A stretch of 64,000 nucleotides of DNA from Saprospiraceae bacterium. GTDB taxonomy: Bacteria > Bacteroidota > Bacteroidia > Chitinophagales > Saprospiraceae. Location of the stretch: NCBI GenBank assembly GCA_016715965.1, contig JADJXG010000001.1, positions 2,113,501 to 2,177,500 on the forward strand. The letters run 5' to 3'. The position numbers were made by a program, and so were the translations under genes. The notes under the pieces are model-generated. The model had not been told where the DNA came from. It saw nothing but the letters and a program-made list of their open reading frames with translations, and ran no database searches. Positions 61,401 through 64,000 of this stretch are shown here, in pieces (within the stretch, counting starts at the first letter, position 1; every line of letters begins with the position of its first letter).

Positions 61401-62754
61401 CTATACGGTTATCGGTACAGAGTTTGATGCTATTGCCAGCGATTTGTGTCAGGACTCAGTTTCATTGATCAATAATTATAATTTTGAATCCACTCTGGAA
61501 GGAGAACGAATTCCGGTCGGATTGGATACCATTCGTTGGACGGCTACAGATGCCTGTGGAAACACATCCATTTGTGATCTTAAAATTGAAATTTATGAAA
61601 TTGAGCCTCCTGTCGCGGTATGTATGAATATTACCATTCACCTTGACCAGACAGGTAAGGATACGATAACTGTATGGGATGTTGATGGAGGATCCACAGA
61701 CAACTGTGGAATAAAAACAAGAACCTTGAGCAGAGAAATTTTTGACTGCGACGATATTCCATTCAGGACTGTCATTCTTAAAGTCATTGACTCATCTGGA
61801 TTAGAAGATACCTGTCATGCCATATTGACTATTAGGGATACAATTCCACCAAATATTACCTGCAAGAATTTGAATTTTGCTCTTCCACAAAGTAAAATGA
61901 GAACAATTACTCCACTGGAAGTTTTATTGAGCAATACTGACAATTGCGGAGTTTTGACGAGAGTTGTCAATCCAAATATGTTCAATTGCGATAGCCCGAA
62001 ACAGACCGTAGTAACTGTACGTGTGACCGATGTCAATGGCAATAGTTCGACCTGCACGGCAACAGTAACCATTACAAATGATTCAGATGGTGATGGGGTT
62101 TATGATCCATGCGACAACTGCATCGATTTCCCCAATGAGGATCAGGCTGACAGCGACTGCGACACGGTAGGAGATGAATGTGATGTCTGTCCGGGTGGAG
62201 ATGATTCTGTTGACAACAATGGTGATGGCTTACCGGATTGTAAGTTTCCACCAAGTTTCGCTCAAATAAAGTCAGACTGGAAATGTGGTACAGTGCCACA
62301 GAGGGTAGTGGTAGCAGATATCGCGAATGGATCTTGTACAAGAAGATGTATTCTATACACAACTTATCTGAGTACCAGAGGCCCTAACAGACATTTGGGA
62401 CCTTGCAAATCATGTAGTGAGGGATTGGACGATACGGATCCAAACAATGATACAGCAGAGAAATATGACGATACTGATCGTACAGATGTTTCTGCTCTTG
62501 TGGATTTCAGAATCGTACCAAATCCCAATGAAGGAATTTTCGACATTGAGTTTGACCAAATAGTGGATGAAGGATCGATTAAAATTTTCAATCTCCTGGG
62601 ACGGGAAATTTATTCGCTCAACATTGATAAATCCACACAAAGGATTCGAATTGATGAAAGTCTTTTTGTCCTTGAGACCAGTGGGATCTATCGAATTGTA
62701 CTGGTTACGAACAATGTGAGGAAGGTGCACAACATGATGATTATTTCAAAGTAA
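40486..62754 (+). CDS. 7422-residue T9SS-secreted Cys-rich repeat protein
   Basis: Long n-region, then signal KGLSILVLLCFYSGSILFA|Q (cleavage near 60). Domains: DUF7948-like ~75-310 (QFMENKGQVP, LVIDPTLLWGTY); SBBP-type propeller ~315-830 with repeated 'YLGGTGNDVFND'-like strands; GEVED domain ~835-990 (DYGDADFGFTPYHT ... GEIEEYRLV); three six-Cys units 997-1249; HYR-like units ~1250-2040, two of them carrying an inserted ~170-residue domain; 55 contiguous six-Cys units 2042-6605; further HYR-like units, one with the same insertion; a canonical HYR domain near 6950; a thrombospondin type-3-like calcium segment ~7200-7250 (DSDGDGVYDPCDNC); T9SS sorting domain ~7340-7422 (VPNPNEGIFDIEF). Likely a very long, disulfide-stapled cell-surface stalk or adhesin (inference). 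Adhesion target unknown. No frameshift interrupts the 22 kb. Confidence 0.95.
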   Translation: MKSFYNGYLEFIQFKALSLDAKSAFRFKLGNQQKHLSIKILKGLSILVLLCFYSGSILFAQTKDFSPYTKLTEANIHKTLKENAQTIQFMENKGQVPIPGLLYYFQSKQGTVLLMKDKIRFVANDVITVERQSDVPVGLGEEPIKETEDFVTANHSFSMDFLDANPEPTVKIGEKFGTKFNYLLGDDPKGWVTGVQASKEVIVENLYKGISLRLYSTDKGSLEFDWIIDAGADYRDINMRFDGQDKLKVEKDGSLKVELRFTDVKFNIPESYQVTEEGKQTVLFSFVKSNNNTVSFHTKSKIDPNLPLVIDPTLLWGTYMDMNTHSSPYFDQYLYAVELDTNDRVLYCGGATNWNIPTNAPPYDANGWRNTITGLNGQSNPLPSYYTSVLYRINFNGSDLMDLTLFGPNNISTNQDNRIHSLSLSPTRVFVGGLTNAMDIPTTAGAFDVTRSGNDCFAAVFSKNLDNLIYGTYLGSSGNDINGVTSIKALSDTSFICGFTVVADLPAAYDGGPGWDLTYTGGQDFFMMKFSPLNTMNWGTYLGGTGNDVFNDLAVFPDGRVAFTGWGTSTLSEVNGAATTRSTGGNNDGFLGILSANGTSMLFLDEMGGANNDRLFDVEVYDDYLYYVGAVGSGFPVSASGVYDATYNGGTTDALIGRYRIDGTQYRSTFFGSTNPNNSIVELANALKQVTPVSCPGDTVQTFLLVWGTINGSGMPVKNLNGEPFYDPTHNGGTDMFFAGFTQTLDTLIYSTYIGGTNNDYLGDIGEPKGSNHLFVYGSDIYVGTTIHSTQASTSPNIIGGGPPGGFDQSKSNLQNDSHVIFSLGLTSIIQTDYGDADFGFTPYHTIDCENLKMGLLDSEASSTITIDARGDNNTGINDEQAVPNPPCLAPGNGQTITVTVDSVFNNIGTAATLYGWINFNGNTRFELWERTTVNVPNGHNGPLTLTWNNADVVMSPSMYLRIRLTTNVLPDDPATTTQDEAAYVPATNGEIEEYRLVVLQCPDPGEVDACLSPTELQDAFDNWLATAEGMGGCNGTLTNDNSGPPSACGGTDTITFTFVSTCAPLSCSCTSTFTVGDSIGAPAVDVICPANRFEAACQTQAAINSKYQIWLDSAMVEGGCSPDLTNNSTGPPNACGGIRTVTFTGISACGDSAMCTRTFEVDSGLVTLTCPMNVTEDACQTQDSITAKFEDWLQTVDATGGCNMVITDNSLEVPDRCGGSVSVTFTVTSSCDNSKTCTATFTVTTDEAPEFTGSLDTLFVDGCEASDAPDPATNVPDLEDLPGDLNVTDDCTSDEGLIVNSSDESEGSCPIYITRTYEITDSCNNVLGGIVQIIVIQDTTKPTFTKPADTTIYADANCDYDTDPATTGEVEDEMDNCTSMLEATYQDSVATGTCEGTTIIYRSWMLEDECENQADTQVQIITVLDTILPTFTIPADITIYKSPDIPDTTVIINYDFNGFTSYANLCAQIFDGIEVEIDTSSNPFLQNNQGTISGALAYRNNPNAGNAMVVEDSDLPGYWQFNVKGRNLPYGSRFGVHVQAFRNDLNSADSLKMQYSTDGAIWNTFRTRALAVGSWTQDTATMPAAVANLDSLFIRITYSGGNPSGDRSLFIDNFQVRADICCGYDASPNITGDVEDEMDNCSTNLLAVFCDSIVVEPCDGSNLIYRSWMLKDSCGNMAEPMVQLITVLDTTPPVFDVPNDTTLYKGTAISDTNVIVNYNFNRGRSYSELRPRLYYGISASIDTISSNVFLTDTGTITGLLAFATDSFVGRSLRVDTSDVYGHWQFHIGGDYLPLCSDFEVYVQTLKKGPGAADTCHLDYSVDSINWFRFHSFPLTLGVWVEDTATVPTVGLGTDSLYIRVTYSGPIDTGDAALCIDNFQIRAMMHFDTCAYDPDPQWTGWPENLMDNCDKHPALFYRDSITNGETCSDEILITRIWYAYDDCNNIDSAIQLITILDTLQPIINCPEDVTVDCEGSTHPDSTGYAEGFEYCTDSMLMVDWMDEEIPGECVGDYTIVRTWTVTDACDNTNTCEQIITVIPRPGPIITCPNDTILASCLTDAEIASEFEDWLDRVEVSGGCNTTYSDDNTGPPDRCGGTVTVTFSAISDCLDDYDCTASFTVEDAPEPMLTCPADVTVASCQTQDSVDNQFDDWLETVMSGGGCEPMLTNSGGSAPDRCGGLTSVTFTLSSGCESDLMCTAIFTVEDAEEVMLTCPVDQTTAACQSQGLIDTLFGEWLEDAMFTGGCNGSLSNDAGAAPDYCGGSVTVTFTVSSDCESDVICTATFTVEDAPEVMLTCPVDQTEDACQTQDEINTKFDDWLNTAMVSGGCNTMMTNDGAMAPDYCGGSVTVTFNAESDCEDDVTCTATFTVEDATDVMLTCPPDQTEDACQTQAEIDTKFNDWLNTVMVTGGCDAQITHDAGPAPDACGGEVVVTFTASSDCADDMTCMATFTVEEPDDVMLTCPTDQMEDACQTQAEIDTKFNDWLNTVMVSGGCDAQITNDAGPAPDACGGEVVVTFTASSDCADDMTCMATFTVIEPDEVMLTCPTDQIEDTCQTQDEINTKFNDWLNTAMVTGGCNTQITNDAGAAPDACGGEVVVTFTASSDCEDDVTCTATFTVEEAEEVMLTCPPDQTEDTCQTQDEINTKFEDWLDMAMVTGGCNTQITNDGGAPPDACGGSTTVTWTASSDCEADVTCTATFTVEDAPDVMLTCPPDQTEMACQTQGEIDTKFNDWLGDAMVSGGCNTMLSNSGGTPPDACGGSTTVTWTASSDCEGDVTCTATFTVEDATDVMLTCPPDQTEMACQLQSEIDTKFNDWLGDATVNGGCNAMVTNDGGTPPDACGGSTTVTWTASSDCEGDVTCTATFTVEDAPDVMLTCPPDQTEMACQTQGEIDTKFNDWLSDASYSGGCNAMITNDGGTPPDACGGSATVTWTVSSDCEGDVSCTATFTVEDATDVMLTCPPDQTEMACQTQGEIDTKFNDWLGDATVNGGCNAMITNDGGTPPDACGGSATVTWTVSSDCEDDVTCTATFTVEDAPDVMLTCPPDQMEDACQTQAEIDTKFNDWLGDAMYSGGCNAMITNDGGTPPDACGGTTTVTWTVSSDCEDDVTCTANFVVEEPDDVMLSCPSDRTEPACQDQATIDQEFNDWLGEAMYSGGCNAMISNSGGMPPDACGGTTSVTWTVSSDCEDDVTCTASFTVETPDAVMLTCPPDETVMACMTQSEIDMQFNDWLGDAMVSGGCNTMLSNSGGTPPDACGGSTTVTWTASSDCEADVTCTATFTVEDAPDVMLTCPPDQTEMACQTQGEIDTKFNDWLGDAMVSGGCNTMLSNSGGTPPDACGGSTTVTWTASSDCEGDVTCTATFTVEDATDVMLTCPPDQTEMACQLQSEIDTKFNDWLGDATVNGGCNAMVTNDGGTPPDACGGSTTVTWTASSDCEGDVSCTATFTVEDAPDVMLTCPPDQTEMACQTQGEIDTKFNDWLSDASYSGGCNAMITNDGGTPPDACGGSATVTWTVSSDCEGDVSCTATFTVEDATDVMLTCPPDQTEMACQTQGEIDTKFNDWLGDATVNGGCNAMITNDGGTPPDACGGSATVTWTVSSDCEDDVTCTATFTVEDAPDVMLTCPPDQMEDACQTQAEIDTKFNDWLGDAMYSGGCNAMITNDGGTPPDACGGTTTVTWTVSSDCEDDVTCTANFVVEEPDDVMLSCPSDRTEPACQDQATIDQEFNDWLGEAMYSGGCNAMISNSGGMPPDACGGTTSVTWTVSSDCEDDVTCTASFTVETPDAVMLTCPPDETVMACMTQSEIDMQFNDWLGDAMVSGGCNTMLSNSGGAPPDACGGSTTVTWTASSDCEADVTCTATFTVEDAPDVMLTCPPDQTEMACQTQGEIDTKFNDWLGDAMVSGGCNTMLSNSGGTPPDACGGSTTVTWTASSDCEADVTCTATFTVEEATDVMLTCPPDQTEMACQLQSEIDTKFNDWLGDATVNGGCNAMVTNDGGTPPDACGGSTTVTWTASSDCEGDVSCTATFTVEDAPDVMLTCPPDQTEMACQTQGEIDTKFNDWLSDASYSGGCNAMITNDGGTPPDACGGSATVTWTVSSDCEGDVSCTATFTVEDATDVMLTCPPDQTEMACQTQGEIDTKFNDWLGDATVNGGCNAMITNDGGTPPDACGGSATVTWTVSSDCEDDVTCTATFTVEDAPDVMLTCPPDQMEDACQTQAEIDTKFNDWLGDAMYSGGCNAMITNDGGTPPDACGGTTTVTWTVSSDCEDDVTCTANFVVEEPDDVMLSCPSDRTEPACQDQATIDQEFNDWLGEAMYSGGCNAMISNSGGMPPDACGGTTSVTWTVSSDCEDDVTCTASFTVETPDAVMLTCPPDETVMACMTQSEIDMQFNDWLGDAMVSGGCNTMLSNSGGAPPDACGGSTTVTWTASSDCEDDVTCTATFTVEDAPDVMLTCPPDQTEMACQTQGEIDTKFNDWLGDAMVSGGCNTMLSNSGGTPPDACGGSTTVTWTASSDCEADVTCTATFTVEDATDVMLTCPPDQTEMACQLQSEIDTKFNDWLGDATVNGGCNAMVTNDGGTPPDACGGSTTVTWTASSDCEGDVSCTATFTVEDAPDVMLTCPPDQTEMACQTQGEIDTKFNDWLSDASYSGGCNAMITNDGGTPPDACGGSATVTWTVSSDCEGDVSCTATFTVEDATDVMLTCPPDQTEMACQTQGEIDTKFNDWLGDATVNGGCNAMITNDGGTPPDACGGSATVTWTVSSDCEDDVTCTATFTVEDAPDVMLTCPPDQMEDACQTQAEIDTKFNDWLGDAMYSGGCNAMITNDGGTPPDACGGTTTVTWTVSSDCEDDVTCTANFVVEEPDDVMLSCPSDRTEPACQDQATIDQEFNDWLGEAMYSGGCNAMISNSGGMPPDACGGTTSVTWTVSSDCEDDVTCTASFTVETPDAVMLTCPPDETVMACMTQSEIDMQFNDWLGDAMVSGGCNTMLSNSGGAPPDACGGSTTVTWTASSDCEADVTCTATFTVEDAPDVMLTCPPDQTEMACQTQGEIDTKFNDWLGDAMVSGGCNTMLSNSGGTPPDACGGSTTVTWTASSDCEGDVTCTATFTVEDATDVMLTCPPDQTEMACQLQSEIDTKFNDWLGDATVNGGCNAMVTNDGGTPPDACGGSTTVTWTASSDCEGDVSCTATFTVEDAPDVMLTCPPDQTEMACQTQGEIDTKFNDWLSDASYSGGCNAMITNDGGTPPDACGGSATVIWTVSSDCEGDVSCTATFTVEDAPDVMLTCPPDQTEMACQTQGEIDTKFNNWLDDAMYSGGCNAMITNDGGTPPDACGETRTVTWTVSSDCEDDVTCTATFTVEDAPDVMLTCPLDQIEPACQDQATIDQEFNDWLGDAMYSGGCNAMISNDGGTPPDACGGTTTVTWTVSSDCEDDVTCTANFVVEEPDDVMLSCPSDRTEPACQDQATIDQEFNDWLGEAMYSGGCNAMISNSGGMPPDACGGTTSVTWTVSSDCEDDVTCTASFTVETPDAVMLTCPPDETVMACMTQSEIDMQFNDWLGDAMVSGGCNTMLSNSGGAPPDACGGSTTVTWTASSDCEGDVTCTATFTVEDAPAVMLTCPVDQIEMACQTQAEIDSKFNIWINSAMVNGGCNPMLSNTGGSAPDACGGNISINFTVTSDCEDPVMCTAMFTVEDPGLVMLTCPADRTEVACQDQTMINQAFSDWLNDVNVNGGCNVILTNDNTGAPDACGGNTTVSWTASSDCEADVMCSATFTVEDAPDVMLTCPLDQTELECQTQATINQKFNDWLNSANVSGGCNPVLSDNNTGAPNACGGTTTVTFTVNSDCEMPMTCSASFTVMDAPALSISCPMDQMELACQTQSEINNKFNIWLASVSFNGGCNTMVTNNNTGAPDACGGTTTVLFTATSECGAMESCSATFTVDAAPPVDLDCPADQMEIACQDQATIDQEFNDWLNDAVFSGGCNAMISNNGGSAPDACGGTATVTWTVSSDCENDVTCSATFTVEDAPDIMLTCPPDHTEVNCQSQASIDLAFADWLDDATFSGGCNAMISNSGGMAPDACGGTTSVTWTVTSDCEDVTCTATFTVEDSPPVDLDCPADHTELACQDQVDIDQAFDDWLDDAMFSGGCNATISNSGGSAPDECGGTTSVTWTVSSDCENDVTCTATFTVEDAPDVMLNCPSNQTEASCQNQSAIDGAFASWLNTANFTGGCDANMSNNNSGAPNFCGGTTTVTFTVNSSCEGPVTCMATFTVTDAPNVNLNCPINTNSSNCPSQAVLDAEFAAWLNSANFTGGCNGMLSNNNSGPPPICGGNTTVVFTVTSDCESSVTCSATFTVPTPAPVMFTCPSDQTEAACQSQGSINAAFANWLNAYSVSGGCNTMVSNNNSGAPNFCGGTTTVVFTVSSSCENSATCSASFTVNNAPAVNFTCVMDQTEAACQTQAEIDSRFNTWLNSYSVNGGCNTMVSNNNSGAPSFCGGTTTVVFTVTSDCENSTTCSATFTVLSSPLSLTCPPDITEEACQTRDEILEKFDDWVATANVTGGCNPILTTNDFDFPNECGGTVQIIFTVTSDCDVPKTCTANFIVTPMDPPVIECPDDVTIECNTGTNPLNTGFPEAFDGCDGTPDLSYDDQIIPGMCPGEQEIIRSWTAIDLCSQLAECVQMITVENNLPPTFDYPPDITIYKGEFAAGNKLLVNYTFNEGVTYESLAPFLHPGITSEVDTSSVMYMSFIPGVVTGPLAFSLNSIAGKSLKVNNSSLPGHWQFNIGGRNLPAFQNFEVYVQARRHSNGSATNLVMDYSTNGVNWTTFSNTLLTQGVWTECTNPITGVNNPSQLWIRVRWSGGTNNNTQELMIDNFQLKAIKNHQACEFDESPSITGFPSNIQHPCDGNPSATYRDSVALGDCESKVYRTWIVTDNCGNTSSGNGPQVITALDTTGPIITCPSVNVLVRKADTMDCFYTVIGTEFDAIASDLCQDSVSLINNYNFESTLEGERIPVGLDTIRWTATDACGNTSICDLKIEIYEIEPPVAVCMNITIHLDQTGKDTITVWDVDGGSTDNCGIKTRTLSREIFDCDDIPFRTVILKVIDSSGLEDTCHAILTIRDTIPPNITCKNLNFALPQSKMRTITPLEVLLSNTDNCGVLTRVVNPNMFNCDSPKQTVVTVRVTDVNGNSSTCTATVTITNDSDGDGVYDPCDNCIDFPNEDQADSDCDTVGDECDVCPGGDDSVDNNGDGLPDCKFPPSFAQIKSDWKCGTVPQRVVVADIANGSCTRRCILYTTYLSTRGPNRHLGPCKSCSEGLDDTDPNNDTAEKYDDTDRTDVSALVDFRIVPNPNEGIFDIEFDQIVDEGSIKIFNLLGREIYSLNIDKSTQRIRIDESLFVLETSGIYRIVLVTNNVRKVHNMMIISK
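42883..42890 (+). repeat. G8 homopolymer inside the giant gene
   Basis: Eight consecutive G residues in the coding strand within the propeller region (codons for Ile-Gly-Gly-Gly-Pro). Tracts of this length are prone to slippage; a one-base change would truncate the protein before all repeats and the sorting domain. Confidence 0.9.
43474..44232 (+). repeat. First three six-Cys units of the giant protein
   Basis: Three diverged units (starts 43474, 43735, 43981) share the pattern CxxxxxxxxC(Q/L), (F/Y)xxWL, GGC, (D/S/N)xCGG, C...C and FxV with the main array but are separated from it by ~2.4 kb of HYR-like sequence. Confidence 0.8.
44845..45345 (+). other. Inserted ~170-aa beta-domain, copy 1, within an HYR-like unit
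   Basis: Begins NYDFNGFTSYANL and ends FIDNFQVRA. It sits between the 'PADITIYK' first strand and the 'YDASPNITGDVEDEMDNC' remainder of an HYR-like unit. Contents such as GYWQFNVKGRNLP, MQYSTDGAIWNTF and LFIRITYSGG suggest a jelly-roll or laminin-G-like sandwich. Homologous to 45636-46128 and 60616-61113. Confidence 0.7.
45636..46128 (+). other. Inserted ~170-aa beta-domain, copy 2
   Basis: Begins NYNFNRGRSYSEL and ends CIDNFQIRA, inserted at the same point of the next HYR-like unit (after 'PNDTTLYKG'). It shares GHWQFHIGGDYLP, LDYSVDSINWFRF and LYIRVTYSGP with copy 1. Confidence 0.7.
46609..48600 (+). repeat. Eight diverged 249-bp units preceding the higher-order repeat
   Basis: Exactly 8 x 249 bp (1992 bp), all 83 residues. 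Units become progressively more similar to the central block towards 48600; the last (48352-48600) shares its second half (STTVTWTASSDCEADVTC) with unit G of the block, suggesting the block arose at this end. Confidence 0.9.
48601..57315 (+). repeat. Higher-order repeat: five tandem copies of a 1743-bp, seven-unit block
   Basis: 8715 bp = 5 x 1743 = 35 x 249. Blocks start at 48601, 50344, 52087, 53830 and 55573, all beginning GATGTGATGCTGACCTGTCC. Within a block the seven units (A-G) are distinguishable: for example C has SDASYSGG, E has QMEDACQTQAEID, F has PSDRTEPACQDQ and G has DETVMACMTQSEID. The same order recurs in every block. Blocks 1-4 differ at only scattered positions; block 5 keeps A, B, C, F and G, but its fourth and fifth units are mosaics of D, E and F (NNWLDDAMY; PLDQIEPACQDQ). 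Consensus Cys at unit positions 6, 15, 38, 53, 67 and 73. Confidence 0.95.
57316..60300 (+). repeat. Twelve diverged six-Cys units after the higher-order repeat
   Basis: Twelve units, 2985 bp; one (58561-58806) is 82 residues, the rest 83. They share the Cys pattern but differ widely in sequence; several carry NNN(S/T)GAP instead of N(S/D)GGTPP and F(T/S)VT instead of W(T)VS. They look like older units not included in the block amplification. Confidence 0.9.
60616..61113 (+). other. Inserted ~170-aa beta-domain, copy 3
   Basis: Begins NYTFNEGVTYESL and ends MIDNFQLKA, inserted after 'PPDITIYKG' of an HYR-like unit on the far side of the repeat array. It shares GHWQFNIGGRNLP, MDYSTNGVNWTTF and LWIRVRWSGG with copies 1 and 2. 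Confidence 0.7.
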
Positions 62755-62770
62755 CTCTTTGATGTATTTT

Positions 62771-62808
62771 ATAAAAAAGGGGGCCTCATCTGATGGCCCC
62801 TTTTTTAT
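62771..62808 (+). terminator. Intrinsic terminator of the giant gene
   Basis: A GC-rich stem (GGGGCC at 62780-62785 with GGCCCC at 62795-62800) flanked by A6/T6, 16 bp after the stop codon. The A-tract/T-tract symmetry would let it work on both strands. Confidence 0.9.
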
Positions 62809-63219
62809 TTCAAATTATCGTTCTAATAATTCCTACAGGGTCATTAACCCATATCATGGATTAGAGATTCTATTTCGATCAGAAATGGTTTTATAATAAA
62901 TGCTTTTCAATCTATTTGATTCATCACTGAATCAGAACAAAGGCTGCTCACCAAAAGTCTTTATTTGATTGCCATATTCGTTGTTATAGCGGACTCCAAT
63001 GCATAATTCGGAATGAATAAACGCCATGTTAGTGTAAGTACAACCATGGCAATACTCAATAGGATAAATTCAGGTAAATCTTAAGTTATTTCAATTGGAA
63101 GGTATTTGGAAAAGAGTTTGCATTCCTCGCTCATTTTGGTGGTGTAAGAATTCGAATGACAGATCTGGAATGAATAGATGTTCTTATAAAATCATCGAGT
63201 TCCAGTAAGCATTTAAAGA
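62809..63219. other. Intergenic region, nothing recognised
   Basis: Separates the giant gene from the convergent methionine synthase gene. No ORF, RNA or repeat recognised. Confidence 0.5.
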
Positions 63220-64000
63220 TTATGGCAATAGAGGGCTTAACCATTTTTTGCCCTCCTCCAGAGTCCAGCTTTTCCGCTTGCAATAATCTTCCAGCTGATC
63301 TTCACCGATTTCTGAAATTCCAAAATATTTGGATTCGGGATGAGAAAAATACCACCCGCTTACCGATGCAGCTGGATACATGGCTTTTGAACTTGTCAGG
63401 ATCATTCCCGTGTTTTTTTCTACATCCAAGAGTTTCCACAACAGGTCTTTTTCGGTATGATCCGGACAGGCAGGATACCCGGGGGCAGGTCTTATGCCCA
63501 GGTATTTTTCAGAAATTAAATCATCATTATTCAGGTTCTCGTTCTCCGAATAAGCCCAAAGATTGGTACGAATCTGTAGGTGCAAATACTCAGCAGCCGC
63601 TTCTGCCAATCTGTCCGCAATCGCTTTCACCAAAATGGCATGGTAGTCATCATGCTTGGATTCATATTGCTTCACGAGCTGATCAACACCAATTCCTGCA
63701 GTGACTGCAAATGCACCGATATAATCTTTTGTGTCGGATGATTTGGGTGCAAGGTAATCCGATAAACAGAAATTTGGCTGTCCAGCAGTTTTCTTTATTT
63801 GTTGGCGCAAATGATGCAGCTTGTAATTTATTTGATCTGGTTTTTCAACATCATAGATCAAAATATCATCTGTGTCTGAATTAGCAGGAAAGATTCCAGT
63901 AATTCCAATGGCTGAAATAAGCTTCTGATCAATGATATGCTTTAATAACTGATTTGCATCCTCAAATAATTTTTTTGCCTCGTGCCCAACCACAGGATCT
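63220..64000 (-). CDS. metH: Cobalamin-dependent methionine synthase, C-terminal activation domain (truncated by window edge)
   Basis: 260 codons visible, open to the right edge; the residues before the GTG at 63993 (Asp-Pro) continue the frame, so the true start lies outside. This is the S-adenosylmethionine-binding reactivation domain of MetH: VGHEAKKLFEDANQLL at the entry, DYIGAFAVTAGIGVDQLV, ADRLAEAAAEYLH, the signature GIRPAPGYPACPDHTEK and SGWYFSHPESKYFGI near the end. MetH transfers methyl from methyltetrahydrofolate to homocysteine; this module reductively remethylates oxidised cobalamin. The C-terminus is complete. Confidence 0.95.
   Translation of the reverse strand, partial: DPVVGHEAKKLFEDANQLLKHIIDQKLISAIGITGIFPANSDTDDILIYDVEKPDQINYKLHHLRQQIKKTAGQPNFCLSDYLAPKSSDTKDYIGAFAVTAGIGVDQLVKQYESKHDDYHAILVKAIADRLAEAAAEYLHLQIRTNLWAYSENENLNNDDLISEKYLGIRPAPGYPACPDHTEKDLLWKLLDVEKNTGMILTSSKAMYPAASVSGWYFSHPESKYFGISEIGEDQLEDYCKRKSWTLEEGKKWLSPLLP

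Overview
The window looks like a chromosomal segment of a low-GC member of the Bacteroidota, most likely in or near the Saprospiraceae. Evidence: C-terminal type IX secretion (T9SS) sorting domains, giant Cys-rich and HYR-like surface proteins, TonB-dependent receptors with carboxypeptidase-regulatory N-termini, -7 boxes of the Bacteroidota form TAnnTTTG, and signal peptides that mostly end A|Q or S|Q. The family-level placement is inference; no rRNA or tRNA gene was seen.

Layout. 1-9.5 kb: the 3' part of a very large T9SS-secreted protein (eight ~152-residue repeats, three DUF11-like and four SdrD-B-like domains), followed by a decayed paralogue that keeps a well-formed promoter and an intact tail. 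10-17 kb: an ECF sigma/anti-sigma pair divergent from a DUF4331 protein, a TPR lipoprotein and a TonB-dependent receptor. 17-19.2 kb: thymidylate kinase and release factor 3. 19.2-20.4 kb: non-coding, with a hairpin-rich element. 20.4-28.3 kb: a type II glutaminyl-cyclase-like lipoprotein, a large BNR/sortilin-like propeller protein, a PqqB-like metallo-hydrolase, and a sodium:solute symporter overlapping murQ. 28.5-34.1 kb (minus strand): a methyltransferase, a PorE-like TPR/propeller/OmpA protein, a 2-oxoacid dehydrogenase E2 and CinA. 34.2-40.0 kb: a tight four-gene operon (DUF4956 membrane protein, HlyD-like adaptor, TolC-like protein, large outer-membrane barrel). 40.5-62.8 kb: one 7422-residue T9SS-secreted protein. 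Right edge: the C-terminal part of cobalamin-dependent methionine synthase.

The most striking structure is inside the 22-kb gene. An 83-residue (249-bp) unit with six cysteines occurs 58 times, 55 of them contiguous (46609-60300). The middle 35 units form a higher-order repeat: a seven-unit, 1743-bp block present five times in perfect register from 48601 to 57315, with nearly identical copies. Older, diverged single units flank it on both sides. This is what recent amplification of a multi-unit block inside an extracellular stalk would look like.

Working together: much of the window concerns building and decorating the cell envelope. Two giant T9SS cargo proteins, a PorE-like envelope anchor, a glutaminyl-cyclase-like enzyme that could cap the N-terminal Gln of the many A|Q-processed exports, two TonB-type barrels and an uncharacterised trans-envelope operon lie among ordinary housekeeping genes.
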